Positions 34,941 to 43,803 of a DNA stretch of 64,000 nt are shown in pieces; position 1 is the stretch's first letter, and each line of letters opens with the position of its first letter. Below the pieces are notes generated by a model that was given only the letters and a program-made list of their open reading frames with translations, was not told where the DNA came from and did no database searches. The DNA lies in the NCBI GenBank assembly GCA_963761015.1, contig CAVXFL010000020.1, forward strand, positions 682,001-746,000, given 5' to 3'. Both the position numbers and the translations under genes were made by a program. The stretch comes from CAVXFL01 sp963761015. Its GTDB lineage: Bacteria; Pseudomonadota; Alphaproteobacteria; Acetobacterales; Acetobacteraceae.

Positions 34941-35840
34941 ATGGAACTCGGCGCCCTCATCCCGATGAACGTGCTCGGCGGCGATCCCGCCGCCGTGCGC
35001 GACTACGCGCAGGCGATGGAATCGCTCGGCTACGATTTCCTGGAAGTCCCCGATCACGTGCTCGGCGCCAATGTCGCGAGCCGGCCGGACTGGGAGAAGG
35101 GGCGCAACACCTCGGACGATCTGTTCCACGACCCGTTCGTGCTGTTCGGCTTCCTCACCGGCTGCACGAGCAAGCTCGGCTTCTCCACCGGCGTGCTGAT
35201 CCTGCCGCAGCGTCAGACCGTGCTGGTCGCGAAGCAGGCGGCCTCGCTCGCCGTGCTGTGCGGGGAGAAATTTCGCCTCGGCATCGGCGTCGGCTGGAAC
35301 GAGGTGGAGTTCGTCGGCCTGAACGAGAATTTCCGCGACCGCGGCCGCCGCTCCGAGGAGCAGGTGCAGGTGATGCAGCGCCTGTGGGCGGAGCCGCACG
35401 TCACCTTCAAGGGCCGCTGGCACACGATCGAGGATGCGGGCATCAACCCGCGGCCGGCCTCGGGGCGCGTGCCGGTCTGGTTCGGCGGCCATCACGAGCA
35501 CACGCTGCCGCGCATCGCCAAATGGGGCGACGGCTGGATGCCGAACGCCTATCCGCCGGAGCCCGCCACGCTCGACGTGTTTGAAAAGCTGCGGGCGCTG
35601 ATCCGGGCCGAGGGCCGCGACCCCGCTTCGGTCGGCATCGAGGTCTGGACCTCCTGCGGCGCCGGCGCACCGGAGGACTGGCGCCGCGAGGCCGCGTTCT
35701 GGAAGCAGGCGGGCGCCACGCACATCACGCTCACCACGACCTTCAACCGCCGCCACCACCACCGTGTCCCCGGCCACAAGCCGGCCGATCATCTCGCGGC
35801 GTTGCAGCGCTACCGCGAGGCGGTGGCGGGCGAGCTTTGA
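34941..35840 (+). CDS. luciferase-like (LLM class) flavin monooxygenase 1
   Basis: 299 residues, TIM-barrel bacterial-luciferase fold. ELGALIPMNVLGGDPAAVRD, SLGYDFLEVPDHVLGANV, then GFSTGVLILPQRQTVLVAKQ and FRLGIGVGWNEVEFVGLN are typical of the F420- or FMN-dependent LLM group; VPVWFGGHHEHTLPRIAKWG is the later barrel segment. AAGGAGAG precedes ATG 34941. The substrate is unknown. The end contains an unusual RRHHHR cluster. A second LLM gene follows after 74 bases. Confidence 0.9.
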   Translation: MELGALIPMNVLGGDPAAVRDYAQAMESLGYDFLEVPDHVLGANVASRPDWEKGRNTSDDLFHDPFVLFGFLTGCTSKLGFSTGVLILPQRQTVLVAKQAASLAVLCGEKFRLGIGVGWNEVEFVGLNENFRDRGRRSEEQVQVMQRLWAEPHVTFKGRWHTIEDAGINPRPASGRVPVWFGGHHEHTLPRIAKWGDGWMPNAYPPEPATLDVFEKLRALIRAEGRDPASVGIEVWTSCGAGAPEDWRREAAFWKQAGATHITLTTTFNRRHHHRVPGHKPADHLAALQRYREAVAGEL

Positions 35841-35914
35841 AAGTCCGCGCACCCAGCGTCATTGCAATGTCTGCTCTGACCCGCGTTTAGATCGAGATCT
35901 CGGAGGAAAATCGG

Positions 35915-36756
35915 ATGCGCGTCGGCGTCTTCTATTTCCCGGTACATTACGGCATCGAACCTGGCGAGCTGGCGCGCGAGCTGGAGGCGCGCGGCTTCGA
36001 GTCGCTGTTCGTCTGCGAGCACACCCACATTCCGGTCAGCCGGCGCACGCCGTTCCCTGGCGGCGGCGAACTGCCGAAGCGCTACGTCCACACGCATGAC
36101 CCGTTCGTGGCGCTCGCGTTCGCTGCGGCGGCAACGAAGAAGCTGCTGCTCGGCACCGGCATCTGCCTGGTGCCGCAGCACGATCCGATCGTCACCGCCA
36201 AGACGATCGCCAGTCTCGACCGGCTGTCGGGCGGCCGGTTCCTGTTCGGCATCGGCGCCGGCTGGAACGCCGACGAGATGGAGAATCACGGCGTCCGCTA
36301 CGCGAACTCGCTTCGAGGTGATGCGCGAACACGTGCTGGCGATGAAGGCGCTGTGGACCGAGGACGAGGCGTCGTTCCACGGCGAGTTCGTGAACTTCGA
36401 TCCGGTCTGGAGCTGGCCGAAGCCGCTGCAGCAGCCGCACCCGCCGATCCTGCTCGGCGGCGAGACCGACCACACCTTGAAGCGCGTCGTTTCCTACTGC
36501 GACGGCTGGTTCCCACGCATCGGCCGGGGCGATTTCGACCCGATCGCCGCGGTCGACAGGCTGCGCCGCATGGCGGAATCCGCCGGCCGCGACCCCGCGA
36601 GCCTCTCGATCAGCATTTTCGGCGCGCCCCCCGGACCCGGCGGTCCTGACCTCGTATCGCCAGGCCGGCATCCAGCGCGCGCTGCTGATGATACCCGACG
36701 TGAGCCGCGACGAGATCCTGCGCTTCATCGACCAGCACGCGGCACTTGCCGCCTGA
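35915..36756 (+). CDS. luciferase-like (LLM class) flavin monooxygenase 2 (two frameshifts)
   Basis: About 279 residues. Frame one: RVGVFYFPVHYGIEPGELAR to FLFGIGAGWNADEMENHGVR; frame two: FEVMREHVLAMKALWTEDEA, PPILLGGETDHTLKRVVSYC; frame three: VLTSYRQAGIQRALLMIPDV and ILRFIDQHAALAA then TGA at 36754. The first break (about 36305, GCGAACTCGC) needs one base removed; the second lies in a run of six C at 36627-36632, where five C restores APPDPAVLTSYR. It belongs to the same F420-type LLM family as its neighbour but is only distantly similar, so this is not a recent duplication. Confidence 0.85.
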
Positions 36757-36807
36757 CTGAACGCGCATACCTGCGCGAGATCCGGCCGGTCCAAGCGCGC
36801 TTTGCCA

Positions 36808-37182
36808 TCAGCCCTCGTGGCGGAACGCGTCGGCGATCCGGCGCACCCGCCCGGCCGGGTCGATGACGATCACGTCGAACCGAACGCCGGCGCGGCCCCA
36901 CTCGGGGTGCTCGGCGAGCAGCGCTTCGGCCGAGGCCAACAGACGGGCGCGTTGGCGCGGGGCCAGGGCGTGCGCCGCCTCGGCGAGCGTCGGCCGCGCC
37001 TTCACTTCGAGGATCGCCAGCAGCCCGTCCTTCTCGGCGACCATGTCGACCTCGCCGGCCTTGGTTCGCAGCCGTTGGCCGAGAATGGTCCAGCCGTCCT
37101 CGCGCAGCGCCGCGCACGCAAGCGCCTCGGCGTCGACACCAAGCCGGTGCGCGCGCTTCCCGAGCCGGGATCGGAATGTCAA
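36808..37182 (-). CDS. YraN/UPF0102 family protein
   Basis: 124 residues. GVDAEALACAALREDGWTIL, RTKAGEVDMVAEKDGLLAIL and EVKARPTLAEAAHAL show the restriction-endonuclease-like fold with the E...D...ExK catalytic pattern (GEVDMV and LEVKAR). The family is widespread but uncharacterised; a nuclease or Holliday-junction role is suggested by fold only. In many genomes it neighbours rsmI; here it sits between an LLM and a decarboxylase gene. Confidence 0.88.
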   Translation of the reverse strand: MTFRSRLGKRAHRLGVDAEALACAALREDGWTILGQRLRTKAGEVDMVAEKDGLLAILEVKARPTLAEAAHALAPRQRARLLASAEALLAEHPEWGRAGVRFDVIVIDPAGRVRRIADAFRHEG

Positions 37183-37218
37183 ATCGCGCCGATGCTACCG
37201 GCGAGGAACCGGACGGCG

Positions 37219-37626
37219 CTACTCCGCGGCTTTCGTATCCGCTTCCTTGAACACCTCGGCGGCCGACTTGAACGCATCCAGCCCGGCGGGAATGCCGCAA
37301 TACACGCAGGCCTGGAGCAGAATCTCCTTGATCTCGTCGCGCGTCACGCCGTTGGTCAGCGCACCGCGCACATGCAGGCGCAACTCGTTCGGACGGTTGA
37401 GCGCGGTCAGCATCGCCAAGTTCAGCATGCTGCGTTGCTTGCGATCCAGACCGGGGCGCGTCCAGATCTCGCCCCAACAGTATTCGGTGGTGATCTTCTG
37501 AAACGCGCGCATGAAATCGTCGGCGCGGGCCAGCGAATTGTCGACGTAGTCGGCGCCGAGTACCGCACGCCGCACTTCGAGCCCCTGCGCGAATTTTTCG
37601 CCTTCATATTCGGGATGCTGGGCCAT
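37219..37626 (-). CDS. pcaC: carboxymuconolactone decarboxylase family protein (PcaC-like)
   Basis: 135 residues. Arrangement MAQHPEYEGEKFAQGLEVRR, FQKITTEYCWGEIWTRPGLD, LNLAMLTALNRPNELRLHVR and ILLQACVYCGIPAGLDAFK matches gamma-carboxymuconolactone decarboxylase of the protocatechuate branch of the beta-ketoadipate pathway. CWGEIW is typical of PcaC. No other pca genes are nearby, so a different lactone or a redox role is possible. ATG 37626 is chosen by the family start. Confidence 0.8.
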   Translation of the reverse strand: MAQHPEYEGEKFAQGLEVRRAVLGADYVDNSLARADDFMRAFQKITTEYCWGEIWTRPGLDRKQRSMLNLAMLTALNRPNELRLHVRGALTNGVTRDEIKEILLQACVYCGIPAGLDAFKSAAEVFKEADTKAAE

Positions 37627-37755
37627 GGCGATCCTCCTGCGTTTGCGCCGGACACTAGGGATTGCCAGCCGGCGCGGCAAGCCGCATGACAGGCGCCGCG
37701 AATGCCAGCGAGGAGGCCGGCGTGGCAGCCTGCGGGGCGATATCATCCGCAAAAT

Positions 37756-40185
37756 ATGCGAAGCTTCCGGCCGATGCGCGAACCCCTCGTCCCGCCGCCT
37801 GAGCTTGCCACCGAGCCGGCGCGCGGGCGCGAGGTAACACCAGGGCGACGAGGGTGGTTCGGGCGGCGGCGAACCGCCCTGCGCGCCCTCGGTCGAATTC
37901 TGACGGCGCTCGGCGTGCTGGTGCTGCTCGCCGCCGCCGCCGCCGCGGGCGTCCTCTGGCTCACCCTGCCGCCGGCGCACCAGACCGTGCGCATCGACGG
38001 CCTCTCGGCGCCCGCGAACCTCACCTTCGATCGGGACGGCATCCCGCGCATTCGCGCCGCCTCGGAGTTGGACGCTGCGACCGCGCTCGGTTTCGTGCAC
38101 GCCCGCGACCGGATGTTCCAGATGGACATCATGCGCCGCACGGCGTCGGGGCGGCTGTCCGAGATCGCCGGTCCCCGGACGCTCGGCATCGACAAGCTGA
38201 TGCGCACGCTCGGACTGCGCCAGGCGGCACTCGCCGAATACGCGGAGGCGCCGGAGAGTGTCAGGAACCTGCTGGAAGCCTACAGCCGCGGCGTGAACGC
38301 CTGGATCGCCGCGCGCGGCCGGTTTTCCGCACTGGAATTCCTGCCCTCGGGACCGCCGGAGGCGTGGCAGCCGGTGGATTGCCTGCTCTGGGGCCAGTTC
38401 ATGGCGCTCTGGCTGTCCTCCAACTATCGCACCGAACTGGCGCGCCAGGCGCTCGTGGGAAAGCTCTCCACCGAGCAGATCTACCAGCTCTGGCCGATGC
38501 CGCCCGAACCAGGGCGCCCGGACGCCGCGGCGGGCGATCCGCGCTTCGCCGCCGTGGCGCGCGCGCTCGACAAGCTGCTGCCGCGCTTCCCCGACCCGTT
38601 CACCCAGCCGAGCACCGCCTCCAACGAATGGGCGGTGGATGGCAGGCACAGCGCGAGCGGTGCGCCGCTGCTGGCCGGTGACCCGCATCTGGCCTTCGGC
38701 TTTCCGGGCCTATGGTACCTGGTGCGGATAGAGACGCCGAACGCGGTGCTGTCCGGCGCTACCTCGCCGGGGGAACCCTTCCTGGTGCTGGGCCACAACG
38801 GCCATATCGCCTGGACCTTCGCCACGACCGGCGCCGACACCCAGGACATCTTCATCGAAACCCCGGTCGATGCCGGGCACTACAAGGGGCCGGACGGTCC
38901 GCTGCCGTACGGCCTGCGCGAGGAGCGCATTCGCGTGCGCGGCCAACCCGACGTGATGCTCACCGTCCGCGCCACCCGCCATGGGCCGCTGATCAGCGAC
39001 CTGTTGCCCAAGGGCGGCCCGTTGCTCGCCGTCGAGATGGCGAATCTCGCGCCGCACGACACCGCCGCGCAGGGCCTTTACGATTTGAACCGCGCGACCA
39101 ACGTGGCCGAGGCCGGCCGCGCCGCCGCGCTGATCAGCACCCCGGTGCAGAATTTGCTGGTCGCCGACCGCGAGCGCATCGCCTTGTTCGTCACCGGCCG
39201 CGTGCCGATCCGCCGCTCGGGCGACGGCAGCATGCCGGTCGAGGGCGCGGATGGCGAACACGACTGGATCGGCTTCGCCAGCGGCGATCAGTTGCCGCGC
39301 TACGTCGCGCCGGCGAGCGGGCGGCTGGTGAACGCCAACGAGCGCGTCGCGCCGCCGGATTACGGCGTGTTCCTGGGGCGGGACTGGTTCGGCGATTGGC
39401 GGGCGCGACGCATCCGCCAGATGGTCGGCACCGAACGCCACGCCCTGGCCGACTTCACGGCGATGCAGGCCGACGTGATCAGCACCTATGCCGAGCAGCT
39501 TCTGCCGACCTTGCGCGCCGTGCCGGCGCCGCCGGGCATCGCCGGCGAGGCGCTCGCCCTCCTGCGCAATTGGGACGGCGCGATGGCGCGCGATTTGCCA
39601 CAGCCGCTGATCTTCAATGCCTGGCTGCGCCGCTTCCATGCCGATGTCATGGCGCGAGCCGGCGTGCCGCCGGCGACCGCGGCCTCGCCCGCGCACGAGT
39701 TCGTCGCCTGGGTATTGACGCCGGCCGGCGCCGGCTGGTGCGGCGGCGATTGCCAGCCAATGCTCGCCGCGGCGCTGAAACAGGCGACGGCGAAACTGGC
39801 ACAACGCTACGGGAACGATCCGAAGCTGTGGCGGTGGGGCTCCGCGCATCGGGCGGTGTTCGCCGAACAGGCCTTGCAGGGCGTACCCGTCCTCGGCAGG
39901 CTGGCCTCGCGGCGGATCGCCGCGCCGGGCGACGGCACCACGGTCGACCGCGCCGCCATGCCGCCCGACAGCTTCGACGCGGTCCACGGGCCGTCGTTCC
40001 GCGGCGCCTACGATCTCGCCGATCTCGACGGCAGCCGCTTCGTCGCGGCACCCGGTCAGTCGGGCAATCCGTTCAGCGCGCATGCCTGGGATTTTCTCGA
40101 GCGCTGGCGTGATGGCGCGACCATTTCACTCGGCCCCGTGCCCGCCCATATCTCCGCGACCGCTAACCTGGTCCCGCAACCCTGA
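37756..40185 (+). CDS. penicillin acylase family Ntn hydrolase
   Basis: About 809 residues. A membrane anchor or uncleaved signal lies at residues 50-75 (ILTALGVLVLLAAAAAAGVL), placing the enzyme in the periplasm. Domain order is alpha chain (FDRDGIPRIRAASELDAATA, GFVHARDRMFQMDIMRR), spacer, then the autocatalytic site before Ser at about residue 289 (TA-SNEWAVDG), the N-terminal nucleophile of the beta chain; LLAGDPHLAFGFPGLWYLVR and GHNGHIAWTFATTGADTQDI follow as in acyl-homoserine-lactone or penicillin acylases. It hydrolyses an amide of an acyl side chain; quorum-signal degradation is one common role, but not proved. ATG 37774 is an alternative start. Confidence 0.88.
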   Translation: MRSFRPMREPLVPPPELATEPARGREVTPGRRGWFGRRRTALRALGRILTALGVLVLLAAAAAAGVLWLTLPPAHQTVRIDGLSAPANLTFDRDGIPRIRAASELDAATALGFVHARDRMFQMDIMRRTASGRLSEIAGPRTLGIDKLMRTLGLRQAALAEYAEAPESVRNLLEAYSRGVNAWIAARGRFSALEFLPSGPPEAWQPVDCLLWGQFMALWLSSNYRTELARQALVGKLSTEQIYQLWPMPPEPGRPDAAAGDPRFAAVARALDKLLPRFPDPFTQPSTASNEWAVDGRHSASGAPLLAGDPHLAFGFPGLWYLVRIETPNAVLSGATSPGEPFLVLGHNGHIAWTFATTGADTQDIFIETPVDAGHYKGPDGPLPYGLREERIRVRGQPDVMLTVRATRHGPLISDLLPKGGPLLAVEMANLAPHDTAAQGLYDLNRATNVAEAGRAAALISTPVQNLLVADRERIALFVTGRVPIRRSGDGSMPVEGADGEHDWIGFASGDQLPRYVAPASGRLVNANERVAPPDYGVFLGRDWFGDWRARRIRQMVGTERHALADFTAMQADVISTYAEQLLPTLRAVPAPPGIAGEALALLRNWDGAMARDLPQPLIFNAWLRRFHADVMARAGVPPATAASPAHEFVAWVLTPAGAGWCGGDCQPMLAAALKQATAKLAQRYGNDPKLWRWGSAHRAVFAEQALQGVPVLGRLASRRIAAPGDGTTVDRAAMPPDSFDAVHGPSFRGAYDLADLDGSRFVAAPGQSGNPFSAHAWDFLERWRDGATISLGPVPAHISATANLVPQP

Positions 40186-40201
40186 TCCCGTGGTGCCGCC
40201 A

Positions 40202-40714
40202 ATGTACGACGCTCCGCCCGACGACGACTGGCGCTATATCGAGGACGATGTCCTGACCGGCGGCGTGATTTCGCGCCGCATCTTCTCATGGCTGATCGAC
40301 GGGCTGTTGCTCGCGCTGCTGTGTGGCGTGCTTTGGGTCTTTTTCCTGGCGTTCGGGATCCTGACGCTCGGGCTGGGTTTCCCGCTGTTCGCGGTGCTGC
40401 CGTTCGTTCCCGGCCTGTATACGTTCCTGTTCGTCGCCGGCCCGGCCGCGGCGACGCCGGGACAATGGCTGATGGGGGTGACCGTCCGCCGCGAGGACGA
40501 TCTCGGACGTCCGACGCCGCTGCAGGCGCTGGTCTGGACGGTCGGGTATTATCTCACCCTGGCGGCCGGCGTGATCTGGCTGGCGGTGGCGCTGGTCACG
40601 GCGCGCCGGCGCACCTTGCACGACATGGCGTCCGGCCTGCTGGTCGTCCGCAGACAAGCATTGACCCGACCGGCTCCGTTCTGGAACATTCCCGGCGGAT
40701 CTCCCGCCGCATGA
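40202..40714 (+). CDS. RDD family membrane protein
   Basis: 170 residues. ISRRIFSWLIDGLLLALLCG opens the RDD domain (the R...D...D pattern being SRR, LIDG and LHDMASG), with three or four hydrophobic helices including LAFGILTLGLGFPLFAVLPF, and the motif TPGQWLMGVTVRREDDLGRP. RDD proteins are small membrane proteins, some acting as Na+/H+ antiporters. Its stop overlaps bpt (ATGA), so the pair is co-translated. Confidence 0.86.
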   Translation: MYDAPPDDDWRYIEDDVLTGGVISRRIFSWLIDGLLLALLCGVLWVFFLAFGILTLGLGFPLFAVLPFVPGLYTFLFVAGPAAATPGQWLMGVTVRREDDLGRPTPLQALVWTVGYYLTLAAGVIWLAVALVTARRRTLHDMASGLLVVRRQALTRPAPFWNIPGGSPAA

Positions 40715-41514
40715 CCTACAAGCCGCCTCGCCGACCGCAGTTCTTCTACACGACGGCACCCCTTCCCTGCCCGTACGTGTCCGGACGGACGGAGCGGAAG
40801 GTCGTGACCGAAATCTGCGGCGCCGACGCCGACCTGCTGCACGACCGGCTCTCGCGCGCCGGCTTCCGCCGCAGCCACAACATCGCCTACGCGCCGGTCT
40901 GTCCGGGCTGCCAGGCCTGTGTGCCGATCCGCATTTGCACCGGCGAGTTTCAGCCCGACCGCACGCAGCGGCGCATCGCGCGGGCGAACGCGACGCTGGA
41001 GGGCTTCGAGGTGCCGGCCCGCGCGACCGCCGAGCAGTTCCAGCTCTTCCAGCGCTATCAGCAGGCCCGCCACGCCGAAGGCGACATGGCCACCATGAGC
41101 TTCTACGACTACCGCGCCATGGTGGAGGACACGCCGATCGACACCTTCATCGTCGAGTTCCGCGATACCGACGATCATCTGCTCGGCGCCTGCCTCACCG
41201 ACCGGCTGAGCGACGGGCTGTCGGCGGTCTACAGCTTCTACGCCTCGGTCGAGGCGCGACGTTCGCTGGGCACCTTCGCCATCCTGTGGCTGATCGAGCG
41301 CGCGCGCGAACTGCGCCTGCCCTACGTCTATCTCGGCTATTGGGTCCCGGAGAGCCGCAAGATGGCGTACAAGGCGCGGTTCCGGCCGAGCGAAGTGCTG
41401 TCGCGCGGCACCTGGCGCACGATGACTGAAGCCGACCTGGTGCCGCTCGGGGAGGCCGAAGCCCAACTCGGACTGCGCGCCTCGCGCGCGCTGGTGCCGG
41501 AATCCGCCGGGTAG
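40711..41514 (+). CDS. bpt: aspartate/glutamate leucyltransferase (Bpt)
   Basis: 267 residues. Bpt transfers Leu from Leu-tRNA to N-terminal Asp or Glu, creating N-degrons for ClpS/ClpAP. The N-terminal ATE domain has PLPCPYVSGRTERKVVTEIC and the four-Cys segment YAPVCPGCQACVPIRICTGE; the GNAT-like C-terminal domain has TFIVEFRDTDDHLLGACLTD and SFYASVEARRSLGTFAILWL, and ends LGYWVPESRKMAYKARFRP. The start overlaps the RDD gene. RDD-bpt adjacency recurs in alphaproteobacteria. Confidence 0.93.
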   Translation: MTYKPPRRPQFFYTTAPLPCPYVSGRTERKVVTEICGADADLLHDRLSRAGFRRSHNIAYAPVCPGCQACVPIRICTGEFQPDRTQRRIARANATLEGFEVPARATAEQFQLFQRYQQARHAEGDMATMSFYDYRAMVEDTPIDTFIVEFRDTDDHLLGACLTDRLSDGLSAVYSFYASVEARRSLGTFAILWLIERARELRLPYVYLGYWVPESRKMAYKARFRPSEVLSRGTWRTMTEADLVPLGEAEAQLGLRASRALVPESAG

Positions 41515-41539
41515 CGCATCCGCGCCGGGGAGCCGATCC

Positions 41540-42608
41540 TCAATGCGCCAGCAGCCGCGCCAGCCAGCTCTGCGGCAGGGGTTCGCGGCGCATCACCACC
41601 AAATCCTGCGTGCCGAGCCCGCCATCCTCGTAGACGAGGATCTCGGAAGCCCTGGCTCCAGTGGCGGCGGGTGAATGCCTCGGTTTGCCAGGTGATGTCG
41701 GTGATGCCTTCCCGGCGGATCTTCTCGTTGTAGAGAATGCCGTTGCGGCGCAGTTGCTCGCCGCGCGCGACCGGCAGTCCGGCCGTTCTGATGACGGAGC
41801 CCACGAACAGGCCGTCCGACGCCAAAATTCGATGAATTTCCCGCAGCCAGCGGCGCTGCATACTCCCGGTCAGATGCGTCATCACCGAGGAGGCGACCAC
41901 CGCGTCGAACGAGGCGTCCGCGAACGGCAGGGGTGGGCGCGAATTCGTGACCTGAAACGCAGCGTTCGGCATCTGCTGGCGGCACCAGCCGATGGCCTCG
42001 GCATCGATGTCGCATCCGGTCAGACGAAGGCCCGGCCAAAGCTCGGGCATGAATTGCGTCGCGCGCCCCGATCCGCAGCCCCAGTCCAGCAGCCGCGGCG
42101 GCTCCGCGGCGGTCGTGTGCTCGCGGACCGCCCGCAACAGCCGGACCGCGACGTTGTAGCCGTCCCGCTGAAATGAATTCGGGTCGGAGCTGCCCACGCG
42201 CCGGATCAATTCCAGCTCGGGCGGCGCGTGCCCGCCATGGCCCTCGTCGATCCAGAACTGCTCGAACCTGATCGCATCGCGCCCGTCCCGCCGTCCGATC
42301 ACCTCCACCCGTAACGGGCCATCGCACGCCAACCCCGCGCCGCTGACGAGAACCCCCGATCGCGCGGCGTGCGGCACGTCGGGAAAGGCGCGCGCGACGT
42401 CCTCGCGGAGAATCACGTCGGCTTCGTCGATCGGCGTCCCGCTGACCCGCACCAGAACGCGGTCGATCGGATGGGCGGCGTCGAGAAGCCAGCCGCTCAC
42501 GGTGATGGCGTCGCCAGCCCGCGCGACGTGATCAATGCCGCCCAGCGCCTGGGCGAGCGCGATGCCGGGTGTGACGGAATGCGTCTCGTCGGCGGTGTTC
42601 GAACTCAT
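41540..42608 (-). CDS. SAM-dependent methyltransferase with N-terminal beta domain (one frameshift)
   Basis: About 355 residues. Residues 15-95 resemble small beta-sandwich domains attached to sugar-modifying enzymes (AITVSGWLLDAAHPIDRVLV, SGTPIDEADVILREDVARAF). The class I methyltransferase follows: PRLLDWGCGSGRATQFMPEL (SAM motif I), LTGCDIDAEAIGWC, and PLPFADASFDAVVASSVMTH. The end in another frame is EILVYEDGGLGTQDLVVMRR to TGA at 41540; the break near 41655 is GGCTTCCGAG where GGCTTCGAG keeps frame. Substrate unknown; a glycan or secondary metabolite is a guess. Confidence 0.82.
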
Positions 42609-42659
42609 TGCTGACGTCCGCAAGGAATCGCCGCAGATTACAATCGTCCGGCCCCCGCG

Positions 42660-43460
42660 TCACATCGGAATCGCCGCGCCGTGCCGCAGAATGGCTTCCG
42701 CTTCCTCGGTGTAGCCGCCCCCGCCGCGGTGCAGAACGAGCCCGGGCAAAACCCGGCAGGCTCCGGCGCCGCCTTTGCGTCCCTGCAGCAGGATCAGCTT
42801 GGCCGGGCGGACCGGCTTGGGCCGGAGCGGCAGCAGCGCGAGTGAGCCGCAGCCTGCCTGATCGAGCGCGGCAATGCCCTGGGCGAGCAGGGCAGCCGGA
42901 AGAACAAAGGTCAACGTCCCCGCGCGGCGCAGCGGCCGCGCGAGCGTTTCCGCCCACAGCGCCAGCAGGTCCGGCGTGGCGCGCTTGGCCGCTTCCCGGG
43001 CCGGATCGGGCGAGGTGGTCCCGCTCGGCGAGTGCCAGGGCGGATTGGCACAGGCGTGGTCGAACACGCCGATATCGGGCAGGTCCGCGATGTCGGTGGC
43101 CAGGACCGATATCCGCTCGGCGAACCCGTTTTCCGCCAAATTCCGCGCCGCAAGCAGGGCCAGCTCCGCATCGCGCTCGATCCCGACGGCGCGAGTTTCC
43201 GGCACCCGCGCGGCCAGGCAGAGTAGCGCGGCACCGGCGCCGGTTCCGGCCTCCAGCACGCGCTCGCCCCGGCGCGCCGGGATCGCGGCGGCCAGCAGCA
43301 CCGGCTCGATGCCGCTTCTGAAGCCGCCGCGCGGCTGCGCGTATCGGACCCGGCCGCCGAGCAGATGGCCTCGACTGACGTTCTCCCGCTCCTCGGTGGC
43401 AGGGGGGCCGGGGGAGGGGCTATCATCACGGCCGGCGTCCCAATAACCAACACCTCTCAC
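42660..43460 (-). CDS. tRNA1(Val) (adenine-37-N6)-methyltransferase-like protein
   Basis: 266 residues from a GTG that overlaps the DUF2007 stop (GTGA); the conserved part starts about 30 residues later (HLLGGRVRYAQPRGGFRSGI), so a downstream GTG start is possible. SAM motif I is VLEAGTGAGAALLCLAARVP and the catalytic motif CANPPWHSPSG (NPPY/W of N6-adenine methyltransferases). It belongs to the TrmN6/YfiC group that modifies A37 of tRNA1-Val; RNA target inferred. The pairing DUF2007-TrmN6 opposite a polyprenyl synthetase gene is a conserved alphaproteobacterial neighbourhood. Confidence 0.87.
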   Translation of the reverse strand: MRGVGYWDAGRDDSPSPGPPATEERENVSRGHLLGGRVRYAQPRGGFRSGIEPVLLAAAIPARRGERVLEAGTGAGAALLCLAARVPETRAVGIERDAELALLAARNLAENGFAERISVLATDIADLPDIGVFDHACANPPWHSPSGTTSPDPAREAAKRATPDLLALWAETLARPLRRAGTLTFVLPAALLAQGIAALDQAGCGSLALLPLRPKPVRPAKLILLQGRKGGAGACRVLPGLVLHRGGGGYTEEAEAILRHGAAIPM

Positions 43461-43663
43461 CCCTCGCCCGCCTCCGTCAGCACCCGGCGCGCCCGCGCCT
43501 CGTCGCGTTCGGCGACGACCAGCCGGCGCGGGATCGCGCCGATACTGCCCTCCACAGCGCTCGCATGCGCGTCGAGCAGAATGGCCTGGATCCCGGCATC
43601 GGCCAGCAACGCCTGCAGGAAACTCAGCCGGACCGGATCGTTCGACAGAAGGATGGTGCGCAT
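43457..43663 (-). CDS. DUF2007 domain protein (putative prokaryotic signal transducing)
   Basis: 68 residues. MRTILLSNDPVRLSFLQALL and ADAGIQAILLDAHASAVEG match the small DUF2007 fold, a ferredoxin-like alpha/beta unit; IGAIPRRLVVAERDEARARR ends the domain. Function unknown. It overlaps the methyltransferase gene and is divergent from the polyprenyl synthetase gene. Confidence 0.87.
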   Translation of the reverse strand: MRTILLSNDPVRLSFLQALLADAGIQAILLDAHASAVEGSIGAIPRRLVVAERDEARARRVLTEAGEG

Positions 43664-43803
43664 GGCGGCGGGATTATCAGGTTACGCGAGCCAGTCGACC
43701 CCTCGCGGCGTCCGAGCGGCTTGCCTTGACCGGTTTTTTCGCGCGGCCGATATGGGGCGCGAACGGCGCCGCGCCGCGGGTCCCAGCCAGCCGGGAGAGT
43801 TCT

